From Psychrobacillus sp048572895 (GTDB lineage Bacteria > Bacillota > Bacilli > Bacillales_A > Planococcaceae), in contig NZ_CP183878.1 of assembly GCF_048572895.1 (NCBI RefSeq), positions 4,092,001 through 4,156,000 on the forward strand: a stretch of DNA of 64,000 nucleotides, in the 5' to 3' direction. The translations under genes were made by a program, and so were the position numbers. The notes beneath the pieces are model-generated. The model saw only the letters and a list, made by a program, of their open reading frames with translations. It was not told where the DNA came from and searched no databases. Positions 49,919 to 57,549 of this stretch are shown here, piece by piece (the stretch's first letter is position 1; each line of letters begins with the position of its first letter).

Positions 49919-50107
49919 TCAACTTTCGTCTTTACGATCGAAGCGATCCTTTATCTCACCAACTTCTTTTTGAATTTCGCCTTTTAATTTATCGATTTTC
50001 CCGTCTGCTTGTAATTTATGATTATCGGTTGCATTACCAAATTGGTCTTTTGCTTCACCTTTAGTTTTGTTCACTGCACCTTTAACTTTGTCGGATAATC
50101 CACTCAT
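49919..50107 (-). CDS. CsbD-family stress protein
   Basis: 62-aa hydrophilic protein with the CsbD pattern: LSDKVKGAVNKTKGEAKDQ, then KLQADGKIDKLKGEIQ. Members are small, abundant general-stress proteins of unknown mechanism. AGGAGG RBS. A SigB-type promoter lies directly upstream on the minus strand, in line with SigB control of csbD in B. subtilis. Confidence 0.9.
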   Translation of the reverse strand: MSGLSDKVKGAVNKTKGEAKDQFGNATDNHKLQADGKIDKLKGEIQKEVGEIKDRFDRKDES

Positions 50108-50144
50108 GTATATTCCTCCTCAACTTTTTAGCTCTACTGTTTAT

Positions 50145-50169
50145 TTACCCCAGAAGAGGAAGTCTAAAC
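50145..50169 (-). promoter_or_regulatory. SigB-type promoter of the csbD-like gene
   Basis: Minus strand: GTTTAG at -35, 13-bp spacer, GGGTAA at -10; consensus is GTTTAA-N12..14-GGGTAT. Confidence 0.65.
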
Positions 50170-50913
50170 TTACTCTATTATTTCAAACTCTTGTAACATA
50201 GCATAGAATCTGGCACCATGCCCTTCTGCTGCTTCTAAAAAGTATTTCTCCGTAATAACAAAACTTCCACCATTTAGATTGTCAACAACATATACATTCG
50301 TGACAGGGCTATCCCATTCAGATCCGCTAATGCCATGTAATTTAAAGCCTTCTAATGGTTCTGTAACAGATTCTGTTTCTGTCATCTTTGTATATTCTGA
50401 AGCAAGCTCTGTTTCAAGAGTGGAGACCATTTCTTGTGGTGCAATATCTGTAAATTGTTTGATTTCCATTGATACTTCTGGATATCTTTCTTCCAGTGGC
50501 TCTTTTGTTGTGATAATGTCAGATTCTTCACCTTTTACAAGCTTATATCGTTCTTCATCTATATAAATAATATAATCGGAGTCTTTACCTTCCTGAAGGT
50601 TTACATTGGTTTCCTCTTCGTTTCCTTCAATACTTTGAATAATTTCTTTTTGCGGAACGAATATATCCTGAATTTGTTTAATAAAAGCGCTGCCAGTCTC
50701 CGTTTGTGTGCTAAATAAAATCATTACACCAGCTGCTGCAGCAATAATAATCGGAATTGCCTTCGATTTCTTTTTCACTTTTTTCTCCCTTCTGCCTTTC
50801 TTTTGGAAAAGTTCTTGATCTATATGGTTCCAAATATCGTCTTTTAATGTAGAAGCAGTATCTTCCGTATGGTCTAAAATTTCTTTTTTAACTCGATCAT
50901 CAAATTGGTCCAT
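50170..50913 (-). CDS. Putative anti-sigma factor, single-pass membrane
   Basis: 247 aa. A cytoplasmic part of about 50 residues (DDIWNHIDQELFQ) is followed by a Lys-rich stretch and one membrane helix at about 52-66, then an extracellular domain of about 180 residues with no recognised catalytic motif. No HxxxCxxC zinc anti-sigma motif is visible; the layout recalls DUF4179/DUF4367-type anti-sigma factors. Located 2 bp after the ECF sigma gene, the standard place for its inhibitor. Assignment rests mostly on context. Confidence 0.75.
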   Translation of the reverse strand: MDQFDDRVKKEILDHTEDTASTLKDDIWNHIDQELFQKKGRREKKVKKKSKAIPIIIAAAAGVMILFSTQTETGSAFIKQIQDIFVPQKEIIQSIEGNEEETNVNLQEGKDSDYIIYIDEERYKLVKGEESDIITTKEPLEERYPEVSMEIKQFTDIAPQEMVSTLETELASEYTKMTETESVTEPLEGFKLHGISGSEWDSPVTNVYVVDNLNGGSFVITEKYFLEAAEGHGARFYAMLQEFEIIE

Positions 50914-50915
50914 TG

Positions 50916-51443
50916 TTAGCTTCCCTCCATTTCCATCATCTCTAATTGAGTTTTTAACAAGTTTCGGCCATTAAAAAGCCTGGATTTCACTGTGTTCTGA
51001 TTTAAATCTAAAATAGTAGCAATTTCTTTTTCAGAAAAACCCTTTATATATTTTAGTAATATAGGAATGCGATATAAGTCAGCCATATTTTGAATCATGC
51101 AATACAAGTCGGACAAATTCTCCTTCGAATGCTCTGTAAATTGTTCGTTATTTTCCATTGTCGAAGTATCGACTGGAGTATTTTTCTTTTCTTTAGTTAT
51201 AATTCGATAACACTCATTTACTAAAATACGATAAAACCATGCATCAAAGGATTGAGTAGAATTATAGGAAGATATATTGCGGTAAACCCTTATAAAGGTT
51301 TCTTGCACAGCATCCTTTGCATGTTCATCATTTCTCGTAATAGCTTTTGCTGTTCGAATGGCATAATGTCCATAAGTATCGTAAAACAGTTTAAAAGCAT
51401 CTCGACTGCCATTTTTAATTTTTTCTAGGATGTCATCATTCAT
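50916..51443 (-). CDS. ECF-type RNA polymerase sigma factor
   Basis: 175 aa with region 2 (YDTYGHYAIRTAKAITRN...DAVQETFIRVYRNISSY) and region 4 (IPILLKYIKGFSEKEIATIL...VKSRLFNGRNLLK). Closest in style to the SigM/SigV/SigY group of extracytoplasmic-function sigmas. AGGAG RBS. The following gene encodes a membrane protein taken as its anti-sigma. A candidate autoregulatory promoter lies just upstream. Confidence 0.9.
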   Translation of the reverse strand: MNDDILEKIKNGSRDAFKLFYDTYGHYAIRTAKAITRNDEHAKDAVQETFIRVYRNISSYNSTQSFDAWFYRILVNECYRIITKEKKNTPVDTSTMENNEQFTEHSKENLSDLYCMIQNMADLYRIPILLKYIKGFSEKEIATILDLNQNTVKSRLFNGRNLLKTQLEMMEMEGS

Positions 51444-51465
51444 TGCGCTTTTTCACTCCTTTCAC

Positions 51466-51496
51466 TATATATACCCTGCGAGTTGGCAAAAAGTTT
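51466..51496 (-). promoter_or_regulatory. Candidate autoregulatory ECF promoter
   Basis: Minus strand: TAAACTTTTTG, then GGGTATATA; AAACTTTT is followed after 15 bp by TATATA, the same layout as before the yxlEFG-like operon. It is not a textbook AAC...CGT match. Confidence 0.35.
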
Positions 51497-51548
51497 AGTC
51501 CAAAATAAAAAAAGCTCAGGAGCAATTTGCCCTAAGCTTGTATAAGAA

Positions 51549-52148
51549 TTATTTAAACCAACCTTTTTCTTTGAATCTTGAAATGGCTTCAATTCGATTT
51601 CCAACATCTAGTTTATCTAAAATTACGGAGATATAGTTGCGAACAGTACCAGTTGTGATAAACAGCTCACTGGCAATCTCTTTTGTGTTTTTCCCATTTG
51701 CGATTAACCCCAGTACCTGACTTTCGCGTTCTGTAAGAGGGTTTTCCTCTTCGTAAGCCATATCAACAAGCTCAGGAGCATATATCCGCCGACCATCCAT
51801 AATGACACGAATAGAGTTAGCCAACTCTTCACTTGGACTATCTTTTAATAAGTATCCATTAACTCCAGCTTTACGTGCACGTTCGAAATAACCGGACCTT
51901 GCAAATGTAGTCAATATAATTACCTTGCAATCACTTTCTTTTAACTCTTCTGCAGCATCTAGTCCAGTTTTGATGGGCATTTCAATATCCATAATACAAA
52001 CGTCGGGTTGCAATTGCTCAATTAGTTTCAATACTTCTTCTCCATTACTGGCTTTACCCACAACTTCCATATCCTCTTCTAAATCGAGCAGGGACCCAAG
52101 AGCACCAAGTACCATTCGTTGATCTTCTGCAATGACAATTCGTATCAT
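51549..52148 (-). CDS. desR: Cold-shock response regulator DesR
   Basis: 199 aa NarL/FixJ-type regulator: receiver with D54 in CIMDIEMPIKTG and a LuxR-type helix-turn-helix (about 133-196; LTERESQVLGLIANGKNTKEIA). DesR~P binds upstream of des and activates the desaturase at low temperature. Its start is 2 bp after the desK stop. Together with desK and the desaturase gene this is the complete B. subtilis Des system in the same order. Confidence 0.93.
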   Translation of the reverse strand: MIRIVIAEDQRMVLGALGSLLDLEEDMEVVGKASNGEEVLKLIEQLQPDVCIMDIEMPIKTGLDAAEELKESDCKVIILTTFARSGYFERARKAGVNGYLLKDSPSEELANSIRVIMDGRRIYAPELVDMAYEEENPLTERESQVLGLIANGKNTKEIASELFITTGTVRNYISVILDKLDVGNRIEAISRFKEKGWFK

Positions 52149-52150
52149 GT

Positions 52151-53281
52151 CTATTCCTCCTGACTGGGTTGTTGTATAACATTAGGAACTCGTATATTCA
52201 GTGTAGTTCCGTTTTTTGAATGAATATCTAGTGTTCCATTAACAAATTCTAGTCTCTCTTTTATACCGAGAAGGCCATGTCCTTTAGACAAGTTTGTTTT
52301 CTCTTTCAAACCTTTGCCGTTGTCATATACCTTTAGCAATGTTTCTTTTGCCGATTGTTTAATGGAAATTGAGCAAGTAGAAGCACCACTATGCTTAACT
52401 ACATTATTTACTGCTTCTTTTAAACACATACTGAGTACATTTTCTACTAGTAGAGGAGTGTTCACTAATTTAGAAGAGCCAGTAACGGTACACTTTATCT
52501 GTGCGGCATTTAGGATTTGATTGATCCGGAAAAGTTCATCCTCTAGTTTTGTTCCACGCATATTTGTTACAAGTTCTCGAACCTCTTTTAAGACAGAACG
52601 TGCCGTCTGGTTAATATCCAGTATTTCTGTTTTAGCAGCTTGCGGATTTTTTTCGATTAGTCTGCTGGCTAAATCACTTTTCAGTCCTATTAGCGAGAGT
52701 TTTTGTCCAAGTGTGTCATGTAAGTCTCTTGCAATTCGTTCTCTTTCCTCGATAATAATATACTGAGAAATTTTCATCTGTGCTTCTTCTAATTGATCTT
52801 CTAACGCTTCACGCTGATTTCGAGTATATGAATTAAAGGGCAACAGGATAACCCCTATCAAACAAATGATAAGAAACGGTAGGTGAGAGAGGAATAACTC
52901 AGTTTGGATGAAAAACCCTATAATAACGGCTGCTATAGTTACTACTAAATGAATACTATAAATTACAAAGAAGCCCACTCGTCTTTTTATATTCCCGATT
53001 AAGAAGGATAAGAAGATGGAGAAATATATGTAACCATACAAATAGGTCATCCAAACACTGATGGAAATTTCTAAAGCAACGGAGAAATATAATAACCAGC
53101 CTTTAGTTGAAAAAGATAGTCGGTAGGCGATAAAAAATAATAATGTTAGTACTAAACCTATAACAATCTCTAAAGGACCCGTGGATCTAAATATAAAAAA
53201 GAATGGGAAAATGCAAAAAACAATCCAAGCATAAATACTTAGCCAAGGATATTTGGGGAATATTTGATACCATTTGGACAT
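52151..53281 (-). CDS. desK: Membrane-fluidity sensor kinase DesK
   Basis: 376 aa. The first 150 residues hold about five membrane helices. A coiled-coil linker (about 155-185) leads to the HisKA_3 domain with H188 in ERIARDLHDTLGQKLSLIG, the same residue number as in B. subtilis DesK. The ATPase has EAVNNVVKHSGA, VYDNGKGL and GHGLLGIKERL. It senses membrane thickening in the cold and phosphorylates DesR. A TATAAT about 25 bp upstream on the minus strand suggests a promoter separate from des. Confidence 0.93.
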   Translation of the reverse strand: MSKWYQIFPKYPWLSIYAWIVFCIFPFFFIFRSTGPLEIVIGLVLTLLFFIAYRLSFSTKGWLLYFSVALEISISVWMTYLYGYIYFSIFLSFLIGNIKRRVGFFVIYSIHLVVTIAAVIIGFFIQTELFLSHLPFLIICLIGVILLPFNSYTRNQREALEDQLEEAQMKISQYIIIEERERIARDLHDTLGQKLSLIGLKSDLASRLIEKNPQAAKTEILDINQTARSVLKEVRELVTNMRGTKLEDELFRINQILNAAQIKCTVTGSSKLVNTPLLVENVLSMCLKEAVNNVVKHSGASTCSISIKQSAKETLLKVYDNGKGLKEKTNLSKGHGLLGIKERLEFVNGTLDIHSKNGTTLNIRVPNVIQQPSQEE

Positions 53282-53315
53282 TTACTTCACCTTCTTCTTT
53301 TATCTATTATAATGC

Positions 53316-53351
53316 AAAAACCATTCCTAAGTAATTATGGGAATGGTTTTT
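53316..53351. terminator. Terminator between des and desKR
   Basis: AAAAACCATTCC / GGAATGGTTTTT perfect stem with a 12-nt loop. It would end or reduce des transcripts before desK. Confidence 0.75.
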
Positions 53352-53360
53352 ACAGAAATT

Positions 53361-54413
53361 TTACTTACTTTCAAAGGTTGTACTTTTTGAATTTAACTTT
53401 ACTGCTTGCTTAGAATTTTTTATTAAGTGTTTTATCTCTTTGAAGTTCACAAAGCTTTTATTATCTTCATCGAATAGTCGGAAATGGATTGACTCCAAAC
53501 TCTTACGCAAGTTAATCGTAGTAGCCTTGTGTAAAGGTGGTGTAGAATCATGTGCTTTTTCCAAGTTATAGTTAGGAACTCTTGGACTTAGATGATGTAC
53601 ATGATGGAATCCGATATTTCCAGTTACCCATTGTAAAACTCGAGGTAACTTATAATAAGAGCTTCCTTCTATTGCAGCTTTTACATAATCCCATTCTGAT
53701 TCATCTTCAAAATAGGAATCCTCAAATTGATGCTGAACATAAAATAACCAAATTCCTAATGAACCAGCAACGAATAGTATAGTCCCTTGAATGATCGCAA
53801 ATGCCTGCCATCCGATTAACCAAATCATCAACGCATAAATTACAATTACAGAAATATTGATGAAATACGTATTATTACGTTCTTTACCGCGAGCACCTTT
53901 ACGGTTAATCCGATTGCTAACTAAGAAAAGTAATGCCGGTCCTAAACCGAACATAACGATTGGATTTCTATAGAGACGATAAGAAAGACGTTTCATCGGT
54001 GATGCTTCTATATATTCTTCGACGGTCATCATCCAAATGTCACCGACTCCGCGTTTGTCTAGATTTCCACTAGTAGCATGGTGAATATTATGCTCACGTT
54101 TCCACTTTTCATAAGCGAAAAGCGTAATGATTCCAGTAATGGTGCCGGTGATGTTATTTGCTTTTTTATTTTTGAAGAAGGATCCATGTGTGCAATCATG
54201 AAAGATGATAAAAATACGAACGACAAATCCAGCAGCGATGATAGATAGTCCAACGGTTAACCATACTGATACATCTAGACTTATATATGCTAAAAACCAT
54301 AGAATAAAAAATGGTGGGATAGTGTTGATTAGTTGAACAATACTCTTTTTTAACTCTGAATTTTCAAAGGGTTTTACATTTTTACGTAATTCAAGCGTTT
54401 TTTCTCTGCTCAT
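53361..54413 (-). CDS. des: Membrane phospholipid fatty-acid desaturase
   Basis: 350 aa integral membrane di-iron desaturase. The three histidine boxes are HDCTH (72-76), HNIHH (108-112) and HHVHH (near 280). Hydrophobic pairs lie about 30-70, 80-100 and 180-220. In B. subtilis this enzyme puts a delta-5 double bond into acyl chains of existing lipids after cold shock. ATG 54413 follows AGGAGG; the longer frame from 54461 lacks an RBS. First gene of des-desK-desR; a likely DesR operator is upstream. Confidence 0.93.
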   Translation of the reverse strand: MSREKTLELRKNVKPFENSELKKSIVQLINTIPPFFILWFLAYISLDVSVWLTVGLSIIAAGFVVRIFIIFHDCTHGSFFKNKKANNITGTITGIITLFAYEKWKREHNIHHATSGNLDKRGVGDIWMMTVEEYIEASPMKRLSYRLYRNPIVMFGLGPALLFLVSNRINRKGARGKERNNTYFINISVIVIYALMIWLIGWQAFAIIQGTILFVAGSLGIWLFYVQHQFEDSYFEDESEWDYVKAAIEGSSYYKLPRVLQWVTGNIGFHHVHHLSPRVPNYNLEKAHDSTPPLHKATTINLRKSLESIHFRLFDEDNKSFVNFKEIKHLIKNSKQAVKLNSKSTTFESK

Positions 54414-54435
54414 TGTATTCCTCCTATTAAGAATT

Positions 54436-54463
54436 ATTATCTTAATAATAAGGGAAATCACAA
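54436..54463 (-). promoter_or_regulatory. Candidate des promoter
   Basis: Minus strand: TTGTGA, 16-bp spacer, GATAAT, about 25 bp before the des RBS. Confidence 0.5.
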
Positions 54464-54487
54464 ATTAGTAGTAGGCATAAACGTCAA

Positions 54488-54518
54488 GTCATAAATATGA
54501 CAAGTGTCATATAGGACA
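54488..54518. promoter_or_regulatory. Candidate DesR operator
   Basis: Two adjacent inverted repeats: GTCATAAATATGAC (54488-54501, perfect 6-bp arms) and TGTCATATAGGACA (54505-54518), 25 bp upstream of the des -35. Tandem dyads of this kind upstream of des fit DesR binding as dimers. Confidence 0.55.
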
Positions 54519-54576
54519 TATAGTATATAAAGAAGGTACTGGTTATACTTAAGAAAAACAAAAGTACCTTCTAAAT

Positions 54577-54794
54577 AAGAAAAACCGAGCAAAAAGACAT
54601 CCGGTCCTTTAAGGTCCAAACCTGTTTTTATCGTTTTCGAAGGGCATCGGACAGAAATTTTGCTATATTATTACCGAGTATTTTTTAAAGAGGCTAGTTG
54701 TAACTGACGTCACAACTAGCCTCTCCTTTTTCGGTAATTTTATGGCGTTTGCCTGTCCGTCGCTCTCCTACAACTCTTAGAAACAGGTTAAAGC
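54577..54794 (+). repeat. Intergenic repeat family A, copy 2 (short)
   Basis: About 218 bp in the same orientation as copy 1: AAGAAAAACCG... hairpin, GGACAGA...TTGCTATA, a palindrome with 12-bp perfect arms (GAGGCTAGTTGT at 54690, ACAACTAGCCTC at 54712, an inner TGACGTCA) and T-rich tail, TAATTTTATGGC, then CTTAGAAACAGGTTAAAGC. The middle hairpins of copies 1, 3 and 4 are missing. It ends exactly where readable Abi-like coding sequence begins. Confidence 0.75.
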
Positions 54795-55317
54795 CTACTA
54801 CTCTAAAATTGATAGTAATTCAAGAATTACTGACAAAGAGGATATGAAGAAAAATTACACACCAGTACAAGAAATGATAATGCGGAAATGTTATGACAAA
54901 AATGATTATAATTATGATTTGTTGGATAAAAGGAGTTCAAACCCATCTATTTGGGTTTTAATCGAAATGATGTCATACGGTGACTTAGCTAAATTTATTT
55001 TTTTATTCAAACAATAGCAAGTTCGGTTCGAGCAATTTAAAGGTTGCTAGCCAGTTTTTAATCATGTCTAAGCGTATACGACATGCATCAGCACACAGTA
55101 GGCTAATCATAATTAATATCGTTAATAATCAAAACTACGCAAAAGTTAAAATATCAGCGTACATATGAAAAATTATTTACGTTCAAAGGGAATTCCAATT
55201 GCAAAGATAAATACTTATTTAGTTAATCTAAAGCTTCATGATCTATGTGCATCGCTTTATTTACACGATTATTACATTAATGGAGAACGGATGCGACTAG
55301 AACGTAAAAGGAAATGA
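54795..55317 (+). pseudogene. Decayed Abi-family (Abi_2, AbiD/AbiF-like) abortive-infection gene
   Basis: Three fragments in different frames read in the order of an Abi_2 protein. The first, about 54796-55017, contains NPSIWVLIEMMSYGDLAKF and ends at TAG. The second, around 55038-55160, reads SKRIRHASAHSRLIIIN, like the family's R-N/H-A-C-AH motif. The third, 55165-55317, has NTYLVNLKLHDLCASLYLHD. The N terminus is missing, and frameshifts and stops separate the pieces. Abi_2 proteins are phage-defence toxins with a HEPN-like RxxxxH motif; part of it (R-H-A-S-A-H) survives. Not functional as read. Recognition of the family is from memory of its motifs. Confidence 0.6.
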
Positions 55318-55430
55318 AAGTAATACTAAGACGCTCTATTTACAAAAATGAAATCTATCCAAAAGAATCCGGTTTAGGGAACATATTCAAGATTTTTTCT
55401 AGAATTATTAGGAATTATGATTGAAATTTT

Positions 55431-55459
55431 TTGACGCTTAATTTTATCAATGCTATTCT
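55431..55459 (+). promoter_or_regulatory. SigA-type promoter of a candidate small RNA
   Basis: TTGACG (55431-55436), 17-bp spacer, TATTCT (55454-55459). No ORF with an RBS follows before a strong terminator. Confidence 0.55.
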
Positions 55460-55465
55460 TATTTA

Positions 55466-55580
55466 ACAGAGGAAAGACCCTTCCGAAAGGTCTTCGGTTA
55501 TTCAGGGTAACAGCTGATAGCAGATTAAAGGATTAAACCTTGAAACAAGCACGTTCTCTTGTGTTTGTTTCAAGGTTTTT
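55466..55580 (+). ncRNA. Candidate small RNA or leader, about 115 nt
   Basis: The stretch from the predicted start to the terminator has structure but no ORF: AGACC/GGTCT hairpin at about 55476-55496 (loop cttccgaaa), then GGGTAACAGCTGATAGC, then the terminator. The terminator stem is about 18 bp (AAACCTTGAAACAAGCAC against GTGTTTGTTTCAAGGTTT, one G-U pair) with an 8-nt loop. It may be a free-standing sRNA, or a leader attenuating the HTH gene at 55646. It does not match a riboswitch class I could recognise. Confidence 0.45.
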
Positions 55581-55645
55581 ATTATGCTCTTTTTTTGAAG
55601 GATAAATATTGAACAAGTCGAATTATTATAATGAGAGGTGTATCA

Positions 55646-55834
55646 ATGCGAAGAATCAGAACTGTAGGAGATTTATTGGAATATCTGCAATCTATCAATT
55701 GTCCGATGAGTAGATCCACAGTAGATAAACTACTCAGAACAAACGAAATCCCTTTTATTCGTATTAGTAGTCGCGTACTGATTTTTGATTTAGATGCAAT
55801 TGATAAATGGCTTTCTGTAGATAGCGAAATATAA
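55646..55834 (+). CDS. Excisionase-type helix-turn-helix protein (orphan)
   Basis: 62 aa; MerR/excisionase-like HTH with RTVGDLLEYLQ, MSRSTVDKLLRTNEIPF and RVLIFDLDAIDKWLS, the usual helix-turn-helix-wing-strand order. ATG 55646 follows GAGAGGTG; an earlier ATG at 55631 overlaps that RBS. Proteins like this direct excision of integrated elements or act as small regulators. No integrase or other phage gene adjoins it, but the decayed Abi gene 330 bp upstream suggests a remnant of a mobile or defence region. Confidence 0.7.
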   Translation: MRRIRTVGDLLEYLQSINCPMSRSTVDKLLRTNEIPFIRISSRVLIFDLDAIDKWLSVDSEI

Positions 55835-55849
55835 ACATCAATATAAAAA

Positions 55850-55876
55850 AACAGCACCTCTAAAATAGAGATGCTG
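55850..55876 (+). terminator. Terminator after the HTH gene
   Basis: CAGCACCTCT / AGAGATGCTG stem with one mismatch and an AAAAT loop; the A-rich left flank also allows use on the minus strand. Confidence 0.5.
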
Positions 55877-56011
55877 CACACATATTAGATAATTACCCTA
55901 GCCCAGTTATTGAATACCATTTGAATACCAAACACTTAGTATTCATTGAAATACATTGTGTTGGTGACTTTTACAAATCCGCATTATTACTGGGTTTTGA
56001 TGTTAATTATC

Positions 56012-57415
56012 TTATTCTTTACTCGACTTCAACAAACGTAATGTTTCATCGAATTCTTTTTCAATTTCTGCATTCGGTTTGTACGTCATTAAGCTGACTA
56101 CAACCGCAACGATCAATGCAAGTACAAAACCAGGGACAATTTCATATAATGCTCCTGAAAGTGCATCATTAGTTCCCCAAACTACTACAACTACCGCACC
56201 GAAGCCTGCCCATGCAAATGCTACAAGACCCAGGATTGTTTCGTTTTGTTCCCAAGCAAGGATTGCAGCGGCAATGGAAACAACTAACACGGCGATACGT
56301 CCATAGTTTACGTACGTTCTATCGGATGCATCCGTTTTGATAATTGCTTTGTATAAATCTTCTATTAATGCTGAAGAAGTCACGATTAGCTGTGAGGAAA
56401 TTGTACTCATAATAGCGGCTAAAACTGCTGCTAATACTAAACCTGCTATAAATGGATGGAAAACAACTTGTCCCAGTACGATGAATACTGCCTCAGGACT
56501 TGATAGTGTTATATCCGGATTTTGTTGGAAATAAGCAACTCCAACTAATGCAGTAGTTACTGCACCTAGAAGACTTAAAATCATCCAGCCAATACCGATT
56601 CTACGAGCTTGTTTAGTTTCTTTAACAGAACTAATAGCCATAAAGCGAACGATAATATGTGGTTGACCAAAGTAACCAAGTCCCCAAGCTATGGAGGAAA
56701 TAATTCCCGCAGCTGTCGTACCTGCGATAAGGCTTAAATGAGTTGGGTTTACAGCTTTAATAGATTCCACTGTTTCGCCGATTCCACCAGTCATAAATAC
56801 CCCAAAGATTGGTACACATATTAAAGCAAGGAACATAAGTAGTCCTTGAAGGAAATCTGTATAACTTACCGCAAGGAATCCTCCAAATAATGTATAAGCT
56901 ACAACCACTGCAGATACGACTAAAAGTCCTGTATGATAGTCTAAACCGAATGAGCTCTCAAAGAAAACTCCTCCTGCTACCATTCCAGAGGATACATAAA
57001 ACGTGAAAAATAGTAAAATGATTAAACCAGATGCAACACGTAATAATCGAGATGATTGCTTTAAACGACTTTCTAAATAGCTTGGAATTGTAATAGAATT
57101 GCTTGATACTTCTGTATATACACGAAGTCTTGGTGCTACATAAAGCCAGTTAAGATATGCTCCAATAGTAAGACCTATTGCAATCCAAGCTTCACCCATA
57201 CCTGATAAATAAATTGCGCCTGGTAAACCCATTAATAACCAACCAGACATATCTGCAGCTCCAGCACTAAGTGCAGTAACAGCAGGACCTAGAGATCGTC
57301 CACCGAGCATGTAATCGGTTAAATTAGTGGTTTTTCTGTAAGAGTACCAGCCAATTGCGAGCATTGCGATCATATATATAATTATGGCCGCGAGTTGATA
57401 AGATTCATTTGACAT
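56012..57415 (-). CDS. putP: Sodium/proline symporter
   Basis: 467 aa solute:sodium symporter (SSS) with about 13 helices. N-terminal signature YRKTTNLTDYMLGGRSLG, then ALSAGAADMSGWLLMGLPG, the Na+/proline-site helix of PutP; GLGYFGQPHIIVRFMAI is also typical. Imports L-proline with Na+, for nutrition or osmoprotection (OpuE is the close relative). AGGAGG RBS. Monocistronic, divergent from sbcD with 134 bp between. Confidence 0.9.
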   Translation of the reverse strand: MSNESYQLAAIIIYMIAMLAIGWYSYRKTTNLTDYMLGGRSLGPAVTALSAGAADMSGWLLMGLPGAIYLSGMGEAWIAIGLTIGAYLNWLYVAPRLRVYTEVSSNSITIPSYLESRLKQSSRLLRVASGLIILLFFTFYVSSGMVAGGVFFESSFGLDYHTGLLVVSAVVVAYTLFGGFLAVSYTDFLQGLLMFLALICVPIFGVFMTGGIGETVESIKAVNPTHLSLIAGTTAAGIISSIAWGLGYFGQPHIIVRFMAISSVKETKQARRIGIGWMILSLLGAVTTALVGVAYFQQNPDITLSSPEAVFIVLGQVVFHPFIAGLVLAAVLAAIMSTISSQLIVTSSALIEDLYKAIIKTDASDRTYVNYGRIAVLVVSIAAAILAWEQNETILGLVAFAWAGFGAVVVVVWGTNDALSGALYEIVPGFVLALIVAVVVSLMTYKPNAEIEKEFDETLRLLKSSKE

Positions 57416-57549
57416 AATAACATCCTCCTCCCAATTTTCATCATAACATGGGGAGTATTAAGCCGCATCAGATATTTTGCAATATCCATAATTTCCTATT
57501 AATTTAGAATTATTAATTAGGTGTATATTAAAAGAAGGAGTGTATTTCT

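Noticed and set aside
55582..55881. 99-codon minus-strand frame opposite the HTH gene
   Set aside because: Antisense to a gene with a good RBS and recognisable HTH fold; no RBS or family features of its own.
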